The translations under genes were made by a program, and so were the position numbers. From Agrobacterium larrymoorei (GTDB lineage Bacteria; Pseudomonadota; Alphaproteobacteria; Rhizobiales; Rhizobiaceae), in NCBI RefSeq assembly GCF_013322225.1, contig NZ_JAAMFB010000016.1:277830-341829 (forward strand): a stretch of DNA of 64,000 nt, read 5' to 3'. Shown in pieces: positions 54,165 to 63,912 of the stretch. A model generated the notes under the pieces. That model searched no databases and was not told the DNA's origin. It saw nothing but the letters and a program-made list of their open reading frames with translations. How positions within the stretch are numbered: position 1 is the first letter of the stretch; each line of letters begins with the position of its first letter.

Positions 54165-54482
54165 ATGACCACGCAATCTCTCTCAGAACAGTCGACGGCG
54201 GCGGCGGGACTTCTTTCCGCAATGGCCAATCCGAAGCGGCTAATGATCCTTTGCAGCCTTGTCGAAGGTGAGGTTCCGGTTGGCGTTCTTGCTACCCAGG
54301 TTGGCCTAAGCCAGTCCGCCCTGTCGCAGCACCTCTCCAAGCTGCGCGCACAGCGTCTGGTCAAGACGCGCCGCGACGCGCAGACCATCTATTATTCCAG
54401 CACCTCTGAATCGGTGAAGAAAATTTTGGCGACGCTTGAAGGCATTTATTGCGAGACGGCAAGCGCCAAGTCTGCGGCCTGA
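54165..54482 (+). CDS. ArsR-family winged-helix regulator, NolR-like
   Basis: 105 residues. AAGLLSAMANPKRLMILCSLVEGEVPVGVLATQVGLSQSALSQHLSKLRAQ then RRDAQTIYYSSTS closely follow the rhizobial NolR sequence, a global repressor of nodulation and other genes. It lacks the metal-binding ELCVCDL box of ArsR sensors, so metal sensing is unlikely. AGGAG lies upstream of the ATG. In a non-nodulating Agrobacterium it would act on growth or surface genes. Confidence 0.88.
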   Translation: MTTQSLSEQSTAAAGLLSAMANPKRLMILCSLVEGEVPVGVLATQVGLSQSALSQHLSKLRAQRLVKTRRDAQTIYYSSTSESVKKILATLEGIYCETASAKSAA

Positions 54483-54539
54483 TATAACGACATAACTGTT
54501 AATCGCTTTTTTTAAAGCGATGATGCCGCCCTTGAGTTT

Positions 54540-54569
54540 AAAGCCGTGCGCTATCTGGCGCGCGGCTTT
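54540..54569. terminator. Bidirectional terminator between nolR-like and DUF3095 genes
   Basis: AAAGCCG-GCGC (54540-54551) pairs with GCGC-CGGCTTT (54558-54569), with one unpaired base on each side. Confidence 0.7.
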
Positions 54570-54595
54570 AACGTGATAATAGCCCAAAGCGCTAA

Positions 54596-55759
54596 CTACC
54601 CGTCGATCTGCGCCTTGAGATTGGCCGCAGCCTGCGCGTATCCGCCATCCGCGCCGTCCACGAAATGCATGTGATCCCGCGATAGCGGTGATGGAACGAT
54701 ACAGGTCATCAACGCCGAATCCTGCTCGTGCACACCGTAATAGCAGACCCCGTCACGCGCAGCGGATTCCAGACGCGATCTTACTTTACCGAGTTGAATG
54801 GCATCGACGTCCACCGTCATCTTCAGCCCGTCTTCAAACTTCCGAAAATCCGTATTGCTTGCAACGGATCTCTTGTACTGTATGGGATCGAAGCGACCGA
54901 CCGGCTTTCGCAGCCAGTAAAGCACCGCAATGAGAACAGTCTGGAGGAAAACCCAACACGCCTTTTTGAACTGCGAAATACGATCCCGATACGCTGAAAG
55001 CGCCATTGCCTCTATAACCAGACCTTCACGAATGAAGCCGAGCGGAGGCCCATCTTCTGGAACGGGGTGACCATCGCGAGCTGCTTCGCTGGCAATATTG
55101 ACGATATCCATGACGAGCGTTCGAAATGCTGCCATATCCCCATCCAGCCGCGGCAGGGCGATGATGGACACGACCTTGCCATTGCTGGCGGCAATCGGGT
55201 TCCAGCGGCAGGACAAACCGGTCAGGTCAGGTCGAGCACCCTTCGCTGCGGGATCGACGAGATAGTTGCCCGCCTTCATTTCGTTTTCCGCCCAGTGATT
55301 TCCGCCACCGGAAAACATGGCATAGGAAACGTCCTCGCTGGCCTGGAAGCGTGCCACGCGGACATCGAAACCATTCCGGCGAATATCGGCCAGTGGAACG
55401 ATGGCGGCCCGCAGTGTCAGCCCGATATCGTCCGATACCCAACTCTGGAGTTTCGACAGGGCATTGCGCGCGGTCTCGACAGACGCCGGTGGGATGGCGA
55501 CGGCAGCACCATCCCCGCCGAATGCGAATGGCAGATCATGCCGACCCATGGCGTTGAGCAGCCCGGATATGACGCCTGCGCCCGCCATATTGACCGCCTT
55601 GTATCGCCCCTGCCCTATTGCGCCGGTCGAATCCACTATATCGGCGAGCGCCAGCGCCCAGCCTTCTGGCAGGGGGCGATAAAGCATAGGGTCTGCGACA
55701 TCTTCGAAATGTGCGAAAACTGGCAGATCGGCGAGAAACACGTCGTCGGTAGATTGCAT
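54596..55759 (-). CDS. DUF3095 family protein (nucleotide-cyclase-like)
   Basis: 387 residues from ATG 55759 with GGGAGGA upstream; the frame to 55786 starts at TTG. ALALADIVDSTGAIGQGRYKAVNMAGAG and LPFAFGGDGAAVAIPP resemble the metal- and nucleotide-binding strands of class III cyclases, with Asp in both. The C-terminal half (FEDGLKMTVDVDAIQLGKVRSRLE, DHMHFVDGADGGYAQAA) is specific to DUF3095. Cyclase activity is not established. Confidence 0.8.
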   Translation of the reverse strand: MQSTDDVFLADLPVFAHFEDVADPMLYRPLPEGWALALADIVDSTGAIGQGRYKAVNMAGAGVISGLLNAMGRHDLPFAFGGDGAAVAIPPASVETARNALSKLQSWVSDDIGLTLRAAIVPLADIRRNGFDVRVARFQASEDVSYAMFSGGGNHWAENEMKAGNYLVDPAAKGARPDLTGLSCRWNPIAASNGKVVSIIALPRLDGDMAAFRTLVMDIVNIASEAARDGHPVPEDGPPLGFIREGLVIEAMALSAYRDRISQFKKACWVFLQTVLIAVLYWLRKPVGRFDPIQYKRSVASNTDFRKFEDGLKMTVDVDAIQLGKVRSRLESAARDGVCYYGVHEQDSALMTCIVPSPLSRDHMHFVDGADGGYAQAAANLKAQIDG

Positions 55760-56039
55760 GGGGACAATATCCTCCCGCGCAGACAAAAAAGCCAGCCCAA
55801 GCGGTACGTTACGAAATTTTGTAGCATCGTGCGCATCACACAGGTTTTACGCTTCCTCGGGCAATTTGGATCAAACACCGCTTGCGCTCGTGGCTGACAC
55901 GAGTAAGACCGGAAGGGGGATTCGTAATTCAAAGATGGAACGAAGCTCCTTTGCCTGACGGACCGGCCCCTTGCGCCAGCAGGATGGAAAAGCTGAACCG
56001 CGTCAAACAGGGCTACAAGCCCAACCAAGGAGAGATTAC

Positions 56040-57143
56040 ATGAAAAGCAAGATTTTTACGGGTCTGGCACTCGCTGCATCCGTTGCATTCGCGCCCGCAG
56101 CGCATGCCGAGATCGTCATCGGCCTCATCGCTCCGCTGACCGGCCCGGTCGCGGCTTACGGCGATCAGGTCAAGAACGGTGCGCAGACCGCAGTCGACGT
56201 CATCAACAAGAATGGCGGCATTCTGGGCGAGCAGATCGTGCTGAAGCTGGCGGATGACGGCGGCGAGCCGAAGCAGGGTGTTTCCGCCGCCAACCAGCTG
56301 GTTGCCGAAGGCGTACGCTTCGTCGTTGGCCCTGTGACTTCGGGCGTTGCCATTCCTGCCTCTGACGTTTTTGCCGAAAACGGCGTGCTGATGGTGACAC
56401 CGACGGCAACCGCACCGGACCTCACCGCACGCGGGCTCACCAATGTCCTGCGCACCTGCGGACGTGACGACCAGCAGGCCGAAGTGGCTGCGAAGTTCGT
56501 TCTGGCCCAGCTGAAGGACCGCAAGATTGCGATCATTCACGACAAGGGTGCCTACGGCAAAGGTCTTGCAGACGCCTTCAAGAAAACGCTCAACGATGGC
56601 GGCGTCACCGAAGTGTTTTACGATGCGCTGACGCCGGGCGAAAAGGATCTGAGCGCGCTGACCACGCGCCTGAAGGCCGAAGGCGCGGATGTCGTGTATT
56701 TTGGCGGCTACCACCCGGAAGCCGGCTTGCTGGTCCGTCAATTGAACGATGTTGGCGCAAAGGCCACCGTTATCGGCGGTGATGGCCTGTCCAATTCGGA
56801 ATTCACCAACATCGGCGGCAATGCCTCCACCGGCACGATCTTCACCAACGCGTCAGACGCTACCAAGAGCGCAGACTCCAAGGCTGCCGCCGACGCGCTG
56901 AAAGCAGCCAACATCCCGGCTGAAGCTTTCACGCTAAACGCTTATGCGGCTGTCGAAGTGCTGAAGGCTGGCATCGAAAAGGCCGGTTCCGCAGAGGATT
57001 CCGAAGCGGTTGCCACCGCGCTCAAGTCCGGTGAGCCGGTCAAGACTGCGATTGGCAACCTGACATACGGCGAGACCGGCGACCTTAGCTCGCAGGCTTT
57101 CGCACTCTACAAGTGGGAAAACGGCAAGATCGTTGCCGAGTAA
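56040..57143 (+). CDS. Branched-chain amino-acid ABC transporter substrate-binding protein
   Basis: 367 residues from ATG 56040 behind AAGGAGAG. Signal peptide to about AHA/EIVIG. LivJ/BraC-type type I binding fold: [53 protein letters not shown] and [15 protein letters not shown]. It probably serves leucine/isoleucine/valine uptake with LivHMGF proteins encoded elsewhere; no permease or ATPase genes are adjacent. Confidence 0.92.
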   Translation: MKSKIFTGLALAASVAFAPAAHAEIVIGLIAPLTGPVAAYGDQVKNGAQTAVDVINKNGGILGEQIVLKLADDGGEPKQGVSAANQLVAEGVRFVVGPVTSGVAIPASDVFAENGVLMVTPTATAPDLTARGLTNVLRTCGRDDQQAEVAAKFVLAQLKDRKIAIIHDKGAYGKGLADAFKKTLNDGGVTEVFYDALTPGEKDLSALTTRLKAEGADVVYFGGYHPEAGLLVRQLNDVGAKATVIGGDGLSNSEFTNIGGNASTGTIFTNASDATKSADSKAAADALKAANIPAEAFTLNAYAAVEVLKAGIEKAGSAEDSEAVATALKSGEPVKTAIGNLTYGETGDLSSQAFALYKWENGKIVAE

Positions 57144-57163
57144 GCCACTCTGCAAACTTATTG

Positions 57164-57200
57164 AAGCCGGGCGTGACCACCACGCCCGGCTTTGTTTTTT
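57164..57200 (+). terminator. Rho-independent terminator of the LivJ-type gene
   Basis: AAGCCGGGCGTG (57164-57175) pairs perfectly with CACGCCCGGCTT (57181-57192), followed by TGTTTTTT. Confidence 0.92.
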
Positions 57201-57233
57201 ACATGCTGGACAAGCGCATAACAGGTCTGGCTT

Positions 57234-57248
57234 TATTGATTTTCAATA
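57234..57248. promoter_or_regulatory. Short palindrome just upstream of ade
   Basis: TATTGA-TTT-TCAATA, perfect 6-bp arms, ending 22 nt before the ade start codon. Could be an operator; no regulator can be named. Confidence 0.3.
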
Positions 57249-57270
57249 GAACACTTGAATGGGGTGAAGC

Positions 57271-58965
57271 GTGGTATCGTCACTTGAGCGCAAGATCGAT
57301 CAGGGAACAGGCCGGGAGAAGGCCGATATCGTTCTGAAAGGCGGACGCTTTTTCGATCTGGTCTCAGGCGAACTCGTCGCTTCCGATATCGCGATTTGCG
57401 GAGATACCATCGTCGGCACATGCGAGGCCTACGAGGGCGTGCTGGAAATCGACATAACCGGCAAGATCGTGGTGCCTGGGTTCATCGATACACATCTCCA
57501 TATCGAATCGTCGCTGGTGACACCGCACGAGTTCGACCGTTGTGTTCTGCCCTACGGTGTGACCACCGTCATCTGCGATCCGCATGAGATCGCCAATGTG
57601 CTGGGATCGGAAGGTATCCAGTTCTTCCTTGATTCCGCGCTTGAAACCATCATGGACATTCGTGTCCAGCTTTCGTCCTGCGTGCCTGCCACCCATCTGG
57701 AAACCGCAGGCGCGGATTTGCCGATCGAAAAGCTGTTGCCGTTCCGAAACCATCCGAATGTCATCGGTCTGGCGGAATTCATGAATTTCCCGGGCGTCAT
57801 CCATAAAGACCCGATCTGCATGGCAAAGCTCGAAGCGTTCCAGGGTCAGCACATCGATGGACACGCGCCGCTTCTTTCCGGCACTGCGCTGAACGGTTAT
57901 CTTTCCGCAGGCATTCGCACCGAGCATGAATGCACGACGGCAAATGAAGCGTTAGAAAAAATCCGCAAAGGTATGCACATTCTGGTGCGCGAAGGTTCCG
58001 TTTCCAAAGACCTGCACGCGCTGATGCCGATCATCACCGAACGACTGTCCCCATATCTTGCGCTCTGTACCGATGACCGCAACCCGCTGGATATCGCCGA
58101 ACAGGGCCATCTCGATTACATGATCCGCACGGCAATCGCTGCCGGGGTAGAGCCACTGGCGATCTATCGCGCCGCCTCCATCTCCGCTGCAAAAGCTTTC
58201 GGGCTTCGGGATCGCGGTCTGGTCGCGCCCGGCTGGCGGGCCGATCTGGTGGTGATCGACACGTTACAGAACTGCAAGGCAAGCATGGTATTTTCTGCCG
58301 GAAGACAGGTTACGGCAGAGCTGTTCGAAACCCGCAAACCCGTTGCACCTGTTGGGCTGGACAGCGTCAAGGCGCGACCGGTTCTAGCGTCCCACTTCGG
58401 CGTTCCGAAGAGTGAAGGCGAAACGCCGGTGATGGGTGTGTTGCCAGGCAAGATCATTACCGAACATCGCCGCTTCAAGCTGCCGAGCGATGGCAATCAG
58501 ACCAGCCTCGATCTCGAAAACGACATCATCAAGGTCGCGGTCATCGAGCGTCACGGCAAGAACGGCAATCACGCCAATGGCTTCGTGCAGGGCTTCGGAC
58601 TGAAGAAGGGCGCGATCGCCTCCACAGTTGGCCATGACAGCCACAATATCTGCGTCGTCGGTGTCAGCGAGGATGACATGGCGCTGGCCGCAAACCGCCT
58701 CGGCGAGATCAAGGGCGGGTTCGTGGTGGTGGAGGACGGCAAGGTGACGGGCGAAATTGCCCTGCCCGTCGCCGGATTGATGAGCCTTGAGCCCTATGAG
58801 GTGGTGCGAGACACCCTGCACGATCTGCGCAAGGCGGCTTACGCGCTGGGAACGACGCTGGAAGAGCCATTCCTGCAGGTCGCCTTCCTGCCTCTGCCCG
58901 TCATTCCGCATCTGAAGATTTCGGACAAGGGGATGGTTGATGTGGACAGGTTTATGCTGATTTAA
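57271..58965 (+). CDS. ade: Adenine deaminase
   Basis: 564 residues from GTG 57271 (GGGGTGAAG upstream). Amidohydrolase of the AdeC family, converting adenine to hypoxanthine and ammonia. [25 protein letters not shown] carries the HxH metal site, followed by [43 protein letters not shown] and the C-terminal [11 protein letters not shown] segment of bacterial adenine deaminases. Stands alone between terminators. Confidence 0.95.
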   Translation: MVSSLERKIDQGTGREKADIVLKGGRFFDLVSGELVASDIAICGDTIVGTCEAYEGVLEIDITGKIVVPGFIDTHLHIESSLVTPHEFDRCVLPYGVTTVICDPHEIANVLGSEGIQFFLDSALETIMDIRVQLSSCVPATHLETAGADLPIEKLLPFRNHPNVIGLAEFMNFPGVIHKDPICMAKLEAFQGQHIDGHAPLLSGTALNGYLSAGIRTEHECTTANEALEKIRKGMHILVREGSVSKDLHALMPIITERLSPYLALCTDDRNPLDIAEQGHLDYMIRTAIAAGVEPLAIYRAASISAAKAFGLRDRGLVAPGWRADLVVIDTLQNCKASMVFSAGRQVTAELFETRKPVAPVGLDSVKARPVLASHFGVPKSEGETPVMGVLPGKIITEHRRFKLPSDGNQTSLDLENDIIKVAVIERHGKNGNHANGFVQGFGLKKGAIASTVGHDSHNICVVGVSEDDMALAANRLGEIKGGFVVVEDGKVTGEIALPVAGLMSLEPYEVVRDTLHDLRKAAYALGTTLEEPFLQVAFLPLPVIPHLKISDKGMVDVDRFMLI

Positions 58966-58983
58966 ACAACACATTTCCAGCAA

Positions 58984-59020
58984 GAGTGCAGCGCGATGAC
59001 ACCGTCACAGCGCTCACTCT
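58984..59020. terminator. Hairpin between convergent ade and alpha-glucosidase genes
   Basis: AGAGTG...CACTCT, AGCGC...GCGCT and TGAC...GTCA stack into one stem around ACC, with two small interruptions; no T-run. Confidence 0.6.
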
Positions 59021-59029
59021 ATAACTTCG

Positions 59030-60697
59030 TCATTCAACTCTTGCGCAAAATGCATCCAGTGCATCCAGCTTTACCATTTCACCGCTGAAAAGCGGCTCGA
59101 AGCCGGGCAAAGGCTGCACGCCCGTTACCTTAAGCGCTGGTGGAATGCGAAACTCAACCGGACTCCGTGTCAAGTTGAACACAAACAGCTGCGTCTCCTC
59201 CCCCTTGCGTCGCGTAAACACCAGCAAATCCTGATTGGTTTCGAGAAACTCCATGTCTCCGTCCCGCAGAGTAGCATGGTTTTTGCGGAAGGCGAGCGTG
59301 GCTTTGTAGTGGTTCAACACCGAGTCCGGCTTGCGCTCCTGCGCGTCCGCAGCCAGCATCGCATGGGCGTAAGGCACAGGCAGCCAGGGCTTCTCAGCGG
59401 ACGTAAAGCCCGCATTCGGGCTGCCGGTTTCCCAGACCATCGGCGTACGGCACCCGTCGCGCCCCTTGAATGCGGGCCAGAAGCGAATGCCGTAAGGATC
59501 GCGCAAATCCTCGAAGGCAAGCTCGGCTTCCGTCAGCGCCAGCTCCTCACCCTGATAGAGGCAAATGGAACCGCGCAGTGAAGCCAGCACGGAGATTGCG
59601 AGCTTTGCCACTCGCGTCTGTTCCTCCACGCTTTCGGTAAAACGTGTGAGGTGACGAATGACGTCGTGGTTGGAAAAGGCCCAGCAGACCCAACCATCCG
59701 TCACTGCCTTCTGGAAACCATCGACCGCGCCGCGAATGTGGCTGGCGGTAAAGTCTGGCCCCAACAGGTCGAAGGTGTAGCACATGTTGAGCTTGTCGTT
59801 ATCCGCCGTATAGGCAGCGACGGTTTTGAGCGAGCGGGCACCATCGCCCACCTCGCCTACGGTCATGCGGCCCTCATATTGATCCAACAGCGCGCGAAAA
59901 CGCTTGAGGAAGGCAAGATTTTCGATCTGGGTCTTGTCGTAAAGGTGGCTTTGCATGCCGTACGGGTTCACATCCGGCGCATCCAGCCCGGCATCGTCGC
60001 TATCGGGCTCATGCGGCGGATTGTTACGCAGCAACTGATCGTGAAAATAGTAATTCACCGTATCAAGGCGAAAACCATCCACGCCCCTTTCAAGCCAGAA
60101 TTTTACCGTTTCCAAAAGCGCGTCCTGTACGTCCATATTGTGGAAATTGAGATCCGGCTGGGAAGCAAGGAAATTGTGCATATAATACTGCTTACGCACG
60201 CCATCCCATTCCCAGGCGGGGCCACCAAAGACGGAAAGCCAGTTGGTGGGCGCGGTGCCATCCGGTTTCGCATCCGCCCAGACGTACCAGTCGGCCTTGG
60301 GATTGCTGCGGCTGGCACGGCTGTCCTTGAACCATGGATGCTGGTCTGATGTGTGCGAAATCACCTGATCGATGATGACCTTCAGGCCCAGCCGATGCGC
60401 CTCGGATACCAAGGTGTCGAAATCCGCAAGAGCGCCGAACATGGGATCAACATCGCAGTAATCGGACACGTCATAGCCCATATCCGCCATGGGCGAGGTG
60501 AAGAATGGCGAGAGCCAGATACCGTCCACGCCGAGCGATGCGATATAGGGCAGATGCTTCGTCACCCCGTTGAGATCGCCGTATCCGTTCCCGGTCGTAT
60601 CCTGAAAGGAGCGAGGGTAGACCTGATAAAGCACCGCTCCCCTCCACCAGTCTGCTTGTAGTGCGGAATTCGTGGCGGGAAAGGCGATGGGCGGCAT
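59030..60697 (-). CDS. aglA: Alpha-glucosidase, glycoside hydrolase family 13
   Basis: 555 residues from ATG 60697 with GGAG 7 nt upstream; the frame to 60844 overlaps the divergent promoter region. GH13 catalytic barrel: WWRGAVLYQVYPRSFQDTTG, DQVISHTSDQHPWF, GVDGFRLDTVNYYFHD (nucleophile Asp), MTVGEVGD (acid/base Glu) and FSNHDVIRH. No signal peptide, so it cleaves imported alpha-glucosides such as sucrose or trehalulose in the cytosol, as AglA does in rhizobia. The aglEFGK transport genes are not next to it. The symbol is by similarity. Confidence 0.9.
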   Translation of the reverse strand: MPPIAFPATNSALQADWWRGAVLYQVYPRSFQDTTGNGYGDLNGVTKHLPYIASLGVDGIWLSPFFTSPMADMGYDVSDYCDVDPMFGALADFDTLVSEAHRLGLKVIIDQVISHTSDQHPWFKDSRASRSNPKADWYVWADAKPDGTAPTNWLSVFGGPAWEWDGVRKQYYMHNFLASQPDLNFHNMDVQDALLETVKFWLERGVDGFRLDTVNYYFHDQLLRNNPPHEPDSDDAGLDAPDVNPYGMQSHLYDKTQIENLAFLKRFRALLDQYEGRMTVGEVGDGARSLKTVAAYTADNDKLNMCYTFDLLGPDFTASHIRGAVDGFQKAVTDGWVCWAFSNHDVIRHLTRFTESVEEQTRVAKLAISVLASLRGSICLYQGEELALTEAELAFEDLRDPYGIRFWPAFKGRDGCRTPMVWETGSPNAGFTSAEKPWLPVPYAHAMLAADAQERKPDSVLNHYKATLAFRKNHATLRDGDMEFLETNQDLLVFTRRKGEETQLFVFNLTRSPVEFRIPPALKVTGVQPLPGFEPLFSGEMVKLDALDAFCARVE

Positions 60698-60861
60698 GGG
60701 ATATCTCCGATGATCGTCGCTCGACCATATAAACCTGACGACGGTCCGTAAACGATAATCGTCTGCCGAAAGACGCGATACGCCACTCATATTATGAGTT
60801 GCCCTTGCCAGCCTCACACAGGCGTCGTAATGGCGGAACGTCATTTAATGGAGGCGATGCA

Positions 60862-61779
60862 GTGGGCGGACGGTTTCTTTCTATTGGCGAGGCCATGGTC
60901 GAGCTTTCCCAGGCGGGCGACGGCCTGTTACGGAAAGGCTTTGCCGGAGACACTCTAAATACCGCCTGGTACGCCCGCGCATGTCTGCCTCGGGACTGGT
61001 CCGTCGACTATTTCACCGCCGTTGGCGACGATCCGCTGTCTGAGGAAATGCTAAGCTTTATCAAGGCGGCCGATATCGGCACAGCCAGCGTTTCCCGCAT
61101 CATGGGCGGTACGCCGGGGCTATATCTTATCAATCTCAAAGATGGCGAGCGTACCTTCAGCTACTGGCGCAGCACCTCCGCCGCCCGTCAACTGGCTGCA
61201 GACGCGGATCATCTGCGCGCAACCATAGAGACTGCGGATATCGTCTATTTCTCCGGCATCACGCTGGCGATCCTCGCCACGCCGTTGGCGGTCGACACGT
61301 TCCTGTCAGAACTACGCCGGGCAAAAGCCGCCGGAAAACAGGTGGTGTTCGACCCGAACATCCGCCCGCGCCTCTGGGCGGACAAGGAAACCATGCTGGG
61401 CACGATTTCCAACGGCGCGCGGGCAGCGACGCTGGTAATGCCAAGCTTCGATGACGAAGCAAGCAACTTCGGCGACGCCGATGTCGAGGCGACGATTGCG
61501 CGATACCGCGCGCTAAGTGTTGCCAATGTGGTGGTGAAGGACGGCGCAAAGGGCGCAACGCTGGATTTCGAGGGAACCAGAAGTCATGCGCCTGCCGTGG
61601 AGGCCGTGAAAGTTGTAGATACGACGAGCGCCGGCGACAGCTTCAACGGCGCGTTCCTCTCCCGCTTCGTCTCAGGAAGCACGCCGCAGGATGCCGCTAC
61701 CTACGCCGCGAAGGTCGCAGCCACGGTAATCGGCCATCACGGCGCTCTGATCAGCCCGGACCTGCTTCCGAAAAGCTGA
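60862..61779 (+). CDS. kdgK: PfkB family sugar kinase, probable 2-dehydro-3-deoxygluconate kinase
   Basis: 305 residues from GTG 60862 behind GGAGG; an in-frame ATG at 60799 has no site. Ribokinase-type fold: FLSIGEAMVELSQ, GFAGDTLNTAWYARA, YFTAVGDDPLSEEML, VVFDPNIRPRLW and the PfkB signature DTTSAGDSFNGAFLSRF with the catalytic Asp. The N-terminal pattern matches KdgK, which phosphorylates 2-keto-3-deoxygluconate for the Entner-Doudoroff route. Divergent from aglA. Confidence 0.88.
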   Translation: MGGRFLSIGEAMVELSQAGDGLLRKGFAGDTLNTAWYARACLPRDWSVDYFTAVGDDPLSEEMLSFIKAADIGTASVSRIMGGTPGLYLINLKDGERTFSYWRSTSAARQLAADADHLRATIETADIVYFSGITLAILATPLAVDTFLSELRRAKAAGKQVVFDPNIRPRLWADKETMLGTISNGARAATLVMPSFDDEASNFGDADVEATIARYRALSVANVVVKDGAKGATLDFEGTRSHAPAVEAVKVVDTTSAGDSFNGAFLSRFVSGSTPQDAATYAAKVAATVIGHHGALISPDLLPKS

Positions 61780-61785
61780 TCAAGC

Positions 61786-61803
61786 CTGACATGATGCTGT
61801 AAC
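61786..61803 (+). promoter_or_regulatory. Pho box upstream of the glycosyltransferase gene
   Basis: CTGACAT-GATG-CTGTAAC: two 7-mers with 11-bp period, close to the rhizobial PhoB consensus CTGTCAT-N4-CTGTAAC. It starts 6 nt after the kdgK stop and ends 70 nt before the glycosyltransferase start. Confidence 0.65.
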
Positions 61804-61873
61804 ACGCCTACCGCATACACGCGCAAGCCGGTCACGCACCGGGATTCGCAAGCGGCGCGAGGGTCGGCACGGC

Positions 61874-62923
61874 ATGACCAGAATTACCATCGTAACGGAT
61901 GCCTGGCACCCACAGGTCAACGGCGTCGTACGCTCCATCGAAAACACCAACGCGGAACTGGAACGCATGGGCGTCGAGGTCTGCATGGTGACGCCGCAAA
62001 GTTTCCATTCCGTCCCCTGCCCGACCTATCCGGAAATACGGCTTTCGGTGGCAGGCTATCGTCGCGTGTCGAAGGAAATCGAGAAAAGCCAGCCGTCCTA
62101 CGTCCATATTGCGACGGAAGGCCCACTCGGCTTCATGGCGCGACGGTGGTGCATCAAGCACGGAATGCGCTTTTCCACCAGCTACCACACGCGCTTTCCC
62201 GAATATGTCGCAGCGCGGTTTCCGATCCCCGAAAGCTGGCTCTACGCCTTCGTTCGATGGTTCCACAATGGCGGCAGCGCCTGCATGGTGGCCACTCCCA
62301 GTCTTGAAAGCGAGCTGCAATCGAAGGGTGTCAGGAACCTGAGACGCTGGAGCCGCGGCATCGACTCGAGCCTTTTTCGCCCCGGTGAGAAGTTGCCGCA
62401 ACCCTTCGATCTACCGCGCCCGATTTTCATGACCGTAGGCCGTGTTTCCGTTGAAAAGAACCTGCCGGAATTTCTCGACCTGGACCTGCCGGGATCGAAG
62501 GTGGTGGTTGGGGATGGCCCGGCGCGCGCGGAGCTTCAGGAAAAATATCCGCACGTCCTCTTCACCGGCGTGAAGACGGGCGAAGAACTCGCCAACGCCT
62601 ATGCGCAGGCAGATGTCTTCGTGTTTCCTTCCAAAACGGATACGTTCGGCAACACCATTCTCGAAGCGCTGGCAAGCGGTGTACCCGTCGCCGCATTTCC
62701 AGTCACCGGCCCCGTCGATATTCTTGGCGGACATCCCGATGCAGGCGCCCTCAGCCACGATCTGCGCACAGCCTGCCTTGGTGCACTCGACTGCTCGCCG
62801 GAAGCGGCGCTATCGCTTTCGAGACAGTACACATGGGAAAAGGCATCGCGCCAGTTTCTGGAAAACGTGACGTCTGCGGCGAGCAACGGCATGCCCGCGC
62901 TCTACGCCGCCTCCGCCATCTGA
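61874..62923 (+). CDS. GT4-family glycosyltransferase, probable phosphate-starvation glycolipid synthase
   Basis: 349 residues. GT-B fold: RITIVTDAWHPQVNGVVRSI at the N-terminus, FSTSYHTRFPEYVAARFPIP, then FMTVGRVSVEKNLPEFLDL and the nucleotide-sugar site FPSKTDTFGNTILEALASG. It resembles the MgtA/SqdX-like group acting on diacylglycerol or phosphatidylinositol acceptors. A Pho box immediately upstream points to PhoB induction. A. tumefaciens is known to make glucosyl- and glucuronosyl-diacylglycerol with one bifunctional glycosyltransferase (Agt) under phosphate limitation; this gene is a good candidate, which is inference. Confidence 0.87.
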   Translation: MTRITIVTDAWHPQVNGVVRSIENTNAELERMGVEVCMVTPQSFHSVPCPTYPEIRLSVAGYRRVSKEIEKSQPSYVHIATEGPLGFMARRWCIKHGMRFSTSYHTRFPEYVAARFPIPESWLYAFVRWFHNGGSACMVATPSLESELQSKGVRNLRRWSRGIDSSLFRPGEKLPQPFDLPRPIFMTVGRVSVEKNLPEFLDLDLPGSKVVVGDGPARAELQEKYPHVLFTGVKTGEELANAYAQADVFVFPSKTDTFGNTILEALASGVPVAAFPVTGPVDILGGHPDAGALSHDLRTACLGALDCSPEAALSLSRQYTWEKASRQFLENVTSAASNGMPALYAASAI

Positions 62924-63110
62924 CAACACAACGCCATGCCATCTGCGGGCTGCACACATATTATCGCATACGCCGTAGACGAAACGTTCCGTTCCTGTCA
63001 CAAGGGCCGCGGGACGCGACTGCCGTTATCTTTAGAACGGGGTCGGGCTGCTGATTGACGTCAGGCGGCTGCCGCGAGGATACGCTGGCCGTCCTTATAC
63101 ATCTCTTAAA

Positions 63111-63719
63111 TTACCAGGCCCCACTTAGCACATTGCCAGAAAGTGGAATTGTGCGGCTCTTACCGTTGCTATCGCTAACGGAAATTTCGCTCTGCATATG
63201 CTTTGGGGACGTGCGAAACCAGCCTGCGGCTATGGAGGCCAAGTCTCCGATCATGCCGTGTTTGCGCCAGTCTGCGAAGCGCTTGGCCATGGCATCCGGC
63301 TCGTGCTTGTAGAAAAAGTCACCCGATTGCGATAGCGCGTTGATGGACGGAGCCATGGACGAGAGCGGGCGCTGGAACATTTTTGGCGGCACGGATAGTT
63401 CGCGTGCGGCCTGCGGGAACGCAGGCGCCATGAAATCGATCACCCAGCCCTCCGCCTCCACCCAGCAGTGGAAGTTTTCGCCCGCACCGGTGACGTGACC
63501 GTCCTCTCGATGATCGGCAAACAGCAGCAGCGTGCCACCCAGATTATAGGCCGCGAGCCCGCCTTTCGGCTTCGCCTTGACCTTGTAGTGATGCTCTAGG
63601 ATGAAAGCGCCGAAGGTGCTGAAATACATCGATGCAGTGGCTGGGTCGGCATTTTCGTTGATGAGCAGGCTATTGATGACGCGATAGATACGGTGATAGT
63701 CGCTCTGCTTGATCAGCAT
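63111..63719 (-). CDS. DUF2026 family protein
   Basis: 202 residues. YRVINSLLINENADPATASMYFSTFGAFIL, GGLAAYNLGGTLLLFADHRED, NFHCWVEAEGWVIDFMAPAF form a transglutaminase-like/papain-like pattern with Cys, His and Asp (CWVEAEGWVIDFMAP) expected for the family. It may be a cysteine-peptidase-fold protein; activity unknown. It stands alone, convergent with the glycosyltransferase across a 187-nt gap in which I see no feature. Confidence 0.8.
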   Translation of the reverse strand: MLIKQSDYHRIYRVINSLLINENADPATASMYFSTFGAFILEHHYKVKAKPKGGLAAYNLGGTLLLFADHREDGHVTGAGENFHCWVEAEGWVIDFMAPAFPQAARELSVPPKMFQRPLSSMAPSINALSQSGDFFYKHEPDAMAKRFADWRKHGMIGDLASIAAGWFRTSPKHMQSEISVSDSNGKSRTIPLSGNVLSGAW

Positions 63720-63810
63720 GGTGTTTTACCTGTCGATTACGGGTCTGTGACGTCTTCGTGTGCTGGGACGCTGAGGAGCGCGCTGGAGCGACGATCACCA
63801 CCCTCTCCGC

Positions 63811-63912
63811 CGTCATCCTCGGGCTTGTCCCGAGGATCCACCCCGCTCCGGCCTCCTCAAGCTTGATGCCGGGGCAACCTGCGTAGATCCTCGGGTCAAG
63901 CCCGAGGATTGT
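63811..63912. repeat. RIME-like intergenic palindromic element
   Basis: Two perfect hairpins, ATCCTCGGG-CTTGT-CCCGAGGAT (63815-63837) and ATCCTCGGG-TCAAG-CCCGAGGAT (63887-63909), separated by about 49 nt. The two units also pair with each other. Same design as the element at 26803. It lies upstream of the DUF2026 gene on the minus strand. Confidence 0.75.

Noticed and set aside
58384..58983. 199-aa minus-strand frame at the end of ade
   Set aside because: Shadow of the conserved C-terminal part of adenine deaminase.
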